Assembly: GCA_030549335.1 (NCBI GenBank)
Contig: CM060197.1
Span: forward strand, 45,535,654-45,599,653
Direction of reading: 5' to 3'
Origin: Pontederia crassipes
Taxonomy: Eukaryota; Streptophyta; Magnoliopsida; Commelinales; Pontederiaceae
Length of the DNA stretch: 64,000 nucleotides
The translations under genes and the position numbers were made by a program. Shown in pieces: positions 61,096-64,000 of this stretch (position 1 is the first letter of the stretch; every line of letters starts with the position of its first letter). The notes beneath the pieces are model-generated. The model did not search any database. It was not told the origin of the DNA and was given only the letters and a program-made list of their open reading frames with translations.

Positions 61096-62525
61096 ATGGA
61101 AGCTCTCATTGCTCGAGGATTCGCCGGAACGGTAAGTCTGCCGTATAATCCAGTTTTCGAAGCTTGATTTGGTTTTGAATGGGCTTATTTTTTTCTGATT
61201 TAGGGTGCCCTGTTTGCGGAACGCCGCTTCATCGTCTCCAGATCCTCTTCTGCTGATACAGCCACCAAGATCCAGCAGCTGCCATGGCCGATCAAGGAGA
61301 GGAGGGCGCAGCTTCTTCACCACGGTGTTGAATTTGGCGCGCAGCTTCCTCCAGGCCGCCAGAGAGATGGCGGATCCATCGGCGGCGACGCGTTCGAGAC
61401 CTTGAAGCAGTTGCAAGGGAGGATCTCCTTCACTATCAGGACTGCCGAGGAGATGGACGTGCGCGACGAGTACTACAAGCGCGGCCATAGACATCGCGGA
61501 GGAGTTCGAGTACAGATGCACTTCACGGAAAGTGCAGCGCGCTCCACGAGAGCAGCGCCAGTGGCGCTGACAAAGCGTTAACGTCGACCGGGCGAGGTAA
61601 TATTCACCCCACCTTCCTACCTGCGCCACGTGTTTGATAAAATGATCAAGAGATGCAAGGAGGTGGCCTTCGACCGCAATGCCCTTCGACTGAGGCCTGA
61701 GGACGGGACCAGGAGGGACCTCGGCAAACTGGCCCACATCTCGGATGAGGAGATGAAGCAGGTCATCAATGTGCTACTTCTCGAGAAGCCCGGGGATTCC
61801 AACTACTCCGTAGTTCACATCGTTGGCTTGCCCGGAATGGGCAAGACATCGCTGGTTCGGCACATCTACTACCGCGTCTCAGTGACATCCATCCCGATTC
61901 GATTTAAGGGTGTGGGTATGTGCTTCAGGTGCTTGTGATGCCACCAAGATTATAAAAACCATGGTGGAGGAGATCACAGAGAAACCTTGTGGGCTTAGCC
62001 AACTGAACGTCCTGCAGAAATCAACTGGAGATCTCTTAGCAGGGAAGAGATTCCTACTTGTTCTCGATGACCTGCTGAGTGTGCAGGATCCACACTGGAA
62101 AAGTTTAAAGGTACCCTTTGCAAAGCAGCTCCTGGAAGCAAAGTGATTGTAGCAAGTAGCCGCTTCAAAACTGCTAACATTATGCCAGCATCGGATCCAT
62201 ACCATTTGAAGATTCTATCAGACGACATCTGGAGGTTAATCTGCAAGTTGCGTCTGTTCCGCATTTCTGATGGTGTCCTTAGCTGTGAAAGCACTTGAAC
62301 GTTCATTATATTTTGAAGAGAATTGGAGGAAGCTCTTAAAGAATGACTTCTACAAGAATGATGAATTTGTGAGACACACTCTGTCGGCCTTCAAATGGAT
62401 CCATGATAATTTGATGGCTCATTTGAAGCATTGTTTTGCTTATTGCTCTTTGTTTCTCAAGGGTTACATTCGAGAAGCATCAAGTGGTTAAATTGTGGAT
62501 GGTTCATGATTTTATATCTAATTTA
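61096..62525 (+). pseudogene. F2: 5' half of a second CNL type, frameshifted and 3'-truncated
   Basis: ATG at 61096 begins MEALIARGFAGT, followed by GTAAGT at 61132 and a branch/acceptor-like TTTTTTCTGATTTAG ending at 61203, so a 72-bp intron in the CC region is likely. The CC then reads 'KQLQGRISFTIRTAEEMDV' and, after a shift, 'AIDIAEEFEYR' (EDVID-like). NB-ARC shows P-loop 'VGLPGMGKTSL' (about 61825-61857), '[12 protein letters not shown]' (kinase-2), 'GSKVIVASSR' (RNBS-B, shifted), 'WIHDNLMAHLKHCFAYCSLF' (RNBS-D) and 'KLWMVHDFISN'. Then homology ends. At least four frame breaks occur. It is GC-richer than the surroundings in its first 700 bp. The plus-strand orientation opposes NLR-A to -E. 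Confidence 0.8.
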
Positions 62526-62754
62526 GAGTCATAAGATTTTGGGAATATTAAAGATGAAAGAGCCAAGTATTTTGATGGCTTGGTAGGATAGTCAATCTTC
62601 TAGAATTCAACTTTTCATGATGATAGTCATCAAAATACTTGGCTCCTTAATCCTCTGATGACCCTACATTAGATATAAAGCCGTGAGCCATCCACAATCT
62701 AATCGGTTGTTTCTCAAATGTGTAATCTTTGGAAAACAAAGAGCACTAAGCAAA
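62435..62754. repeat. imperfect inverted repeat (hairpin) of NLR coding sequence
   Basis: The left arm (62435-62578) is the RNBS-D/winged-helix region of F2. The right arm (62627-62754) is an inverted copy whose minus strand reads in frame 'CSLFSKDYTFEKQPIRLWM' and onward. The longest perfect block is AGCCAAGTATTTTGATG (62561-62577) against 62628-62644. The left arm has about 16 extra bases near 62540. The loop is about 48 bp. A transcript through it would fold back into a long stem. Confidence 0.85.
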
Positions 62755-62814
62755 GCAAATTATTGTAGACCCGTCTTTAGCAAGATCGTTCGATTGAGTT
62801 TAGGGCATACATTT

Positions 62815-62990
62815 TAACTATTGTCCAACAATAATCTTATGTGGTCTTCTTATGTAGTTAGACGTTTTAGCAAATTTTTCCTACGGAGGTCTCGCTAAAT
62901 AATTTTATGATTTTTGTTTCCTAATTTAGTATTAAAGTTTTCCTATATAATCAACAAGAATCACAATTGCCTGTGGAGAATCAGGGGCAT
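62815..62990 (+). mobile_element. degenerate LTR relic of the copia-1 family
   Basis: TATGTAGTTAGACGTTTTAG and CCTACGGAGGTCTCGCTA resemble CTACATAGTCAGGCGCTTCA and CCTACGGGGGTCTCGCTA of the copia-1 LTR (opposite strand), and TTTGTTTCCTAATTTAG follows. The remainder has drifted too far to set boundaries or find a target duplication. Confidence 0.45.
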
Positions 62991-64000
62991 CATCGCTGAC
63001 ATTCGGAACGTTATTATGGACACTGGCCCTACATTATTTCTTATCGCACCCACAATGCTAATGGGTCACTATCTTGGGCATTATAGCCGTGCGAATGATA
63101 ATGATATTTTTTGACTGGGCAGTTCACTTTCGTGTCTTGCTCAATTTTTGTACTCTAACTTTATTGAAATAACTACTTAATATTAATGAAATCATCTTTT
63201 GAAAAAAAAAGTACCTTGCAACACGTGTACGAACAAGTTAATTAATGTGGTATACATTGCATTAATAATCGAAATATCAAATTCTTCAATAAAAAAACTG
63301 TAATTCCTTTTTTGTAAGATTAATTGCCTTTTGAGGCTGTTCATCATTTCCTGTGAATGATTACATTCCAGATATATATATTCAGTAAATACATAATGTT
63401 CTAAAAAAAGATCGACATCCCCATGGTTTAATGATATGGATATTATTTTATTTATTTTTCAACATCAAGCATTAATTATAACTATCTTTAAAAAAAATTA
63501 ATACCATAATATAGTAAATTATTGAAAAACTATATTCACCATGGAAGCTAAACAATATTCATAACTTTAAATAATAACTACAATCATAGTCAGTTATTTG
63601 AATTTCTTTTAAAATATACCACATGCCTGTTTCCTACGAAAAAAATGTTTAAACACGCATGTTTCATATGAAGAATGTTCATTGTAACTGGTGAAAAATT
63701 TGTTTAATATTTTTTCTCCTTAAGGTTTTACCCTCTTCAGTATGTGATAAGGAAAGCATGGGACTAAATTCTCCCATATAACACTTAATGTATGCGTGCA
63801 ACTTAGTGCTGGTCCCCTAATATTATTGTGAAAATATTGTCTTTTTCTTCCTAATACTCCCTTGTCAATATTCCCTTGTTCTGTATGAATAAGTTAAGGG
63901 AGGGACCCAACGGTGGATGTCCTTTAAGAAGAATGATATTTTCAATCTACAGACGAACTTAATTGCAATGCAAACAACTTGCATGATACATATGCCTAAA
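62991..64000. other. AT-rich spacer to the window end
   Basis: No gene is supported. A 66-codon plus-strand frame at 62914-63114 has no recognised motif and begins inside the LTR relic. Confidence 0.55.

Noticed and set aside
1-64000. CRISPR array, operon or other prokaryotic defence system
   Set aside because: All recognisable genes are plant NLRs or plant retrotransposons; the direct repeats seen are LTRs, microsatellites or local tandem duplications.

Overview
This is plant nuclear DNA, almost certainly from a eudicot. The evidence is CC-NB-ARC-LRR immune-receptor (CNL) genes with short GT-AG introns, Ty1/copia and Ty3/gypsy (chromovirus) LTR retrotransposons primed by initiator tRNA-Met, CACTA transposon ends, and very AT-rich spacers. 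The receptor style would fit an asterid, but that is only an impression. There is no prokaryotic or organellar signature.

The window is a decaying CNL resistance-gene cluster that has been repeatedly hit by retrotransposons. The main family lies on the minus strand. NLR-A (30516-34103) is the only copy that reads intact. The others are broken. NLR-B (20238-30065) is split by a copia element and a solo LTR. NLR-C (35643-43180) is split by a young copia element and has lost both ends. NLR-D (53239-56779) carries two premature stops. NLR-E (57972-59360) keeps only the C-terminal half. Smaller scraps lie at 8.6-9.6 kb and 19.5-20.2 kb. A second CNL type is on the plus strand: a 3' tail at 59361-59578 and a frameshifted 5' half at 61096-62525. 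A third LRR type survives as non-coding relics at 1-700, 47.5-47.9 kb, 48.7-49.3 kb and 50.2-51.2 kb.

Five LTR insertions have boundaries I could fix by reading target-site duplications: a Tekay/Del-like chromovirus (9661-19446, CGTAC), copia-2 (21072-26103, CAAGG), a solo LTR (27756-29021, ACCAA), copia-1 (36453-41513, TAAAG) and a solo LTR (45598-47495, CTTGG). A sixth solo LTR (3221-3559) has an imperfect duplication. Three of these sit inside receptor coding sequence. The first 8 kb hold repeats, a CACTA-type end with extreme GC palindromes, and gene-poor spacer.

Points deserving attention: an inverted-repeat hairpin made of NLR sequence (62435-62754); a chimeric copia-1 3' LTR that has captured 57 bp of LRR coding sequence; two tiny acidic 3' exons of constant length conserved across the main NLR family; and a substituted Walker B aspartate in the only intact receptor.
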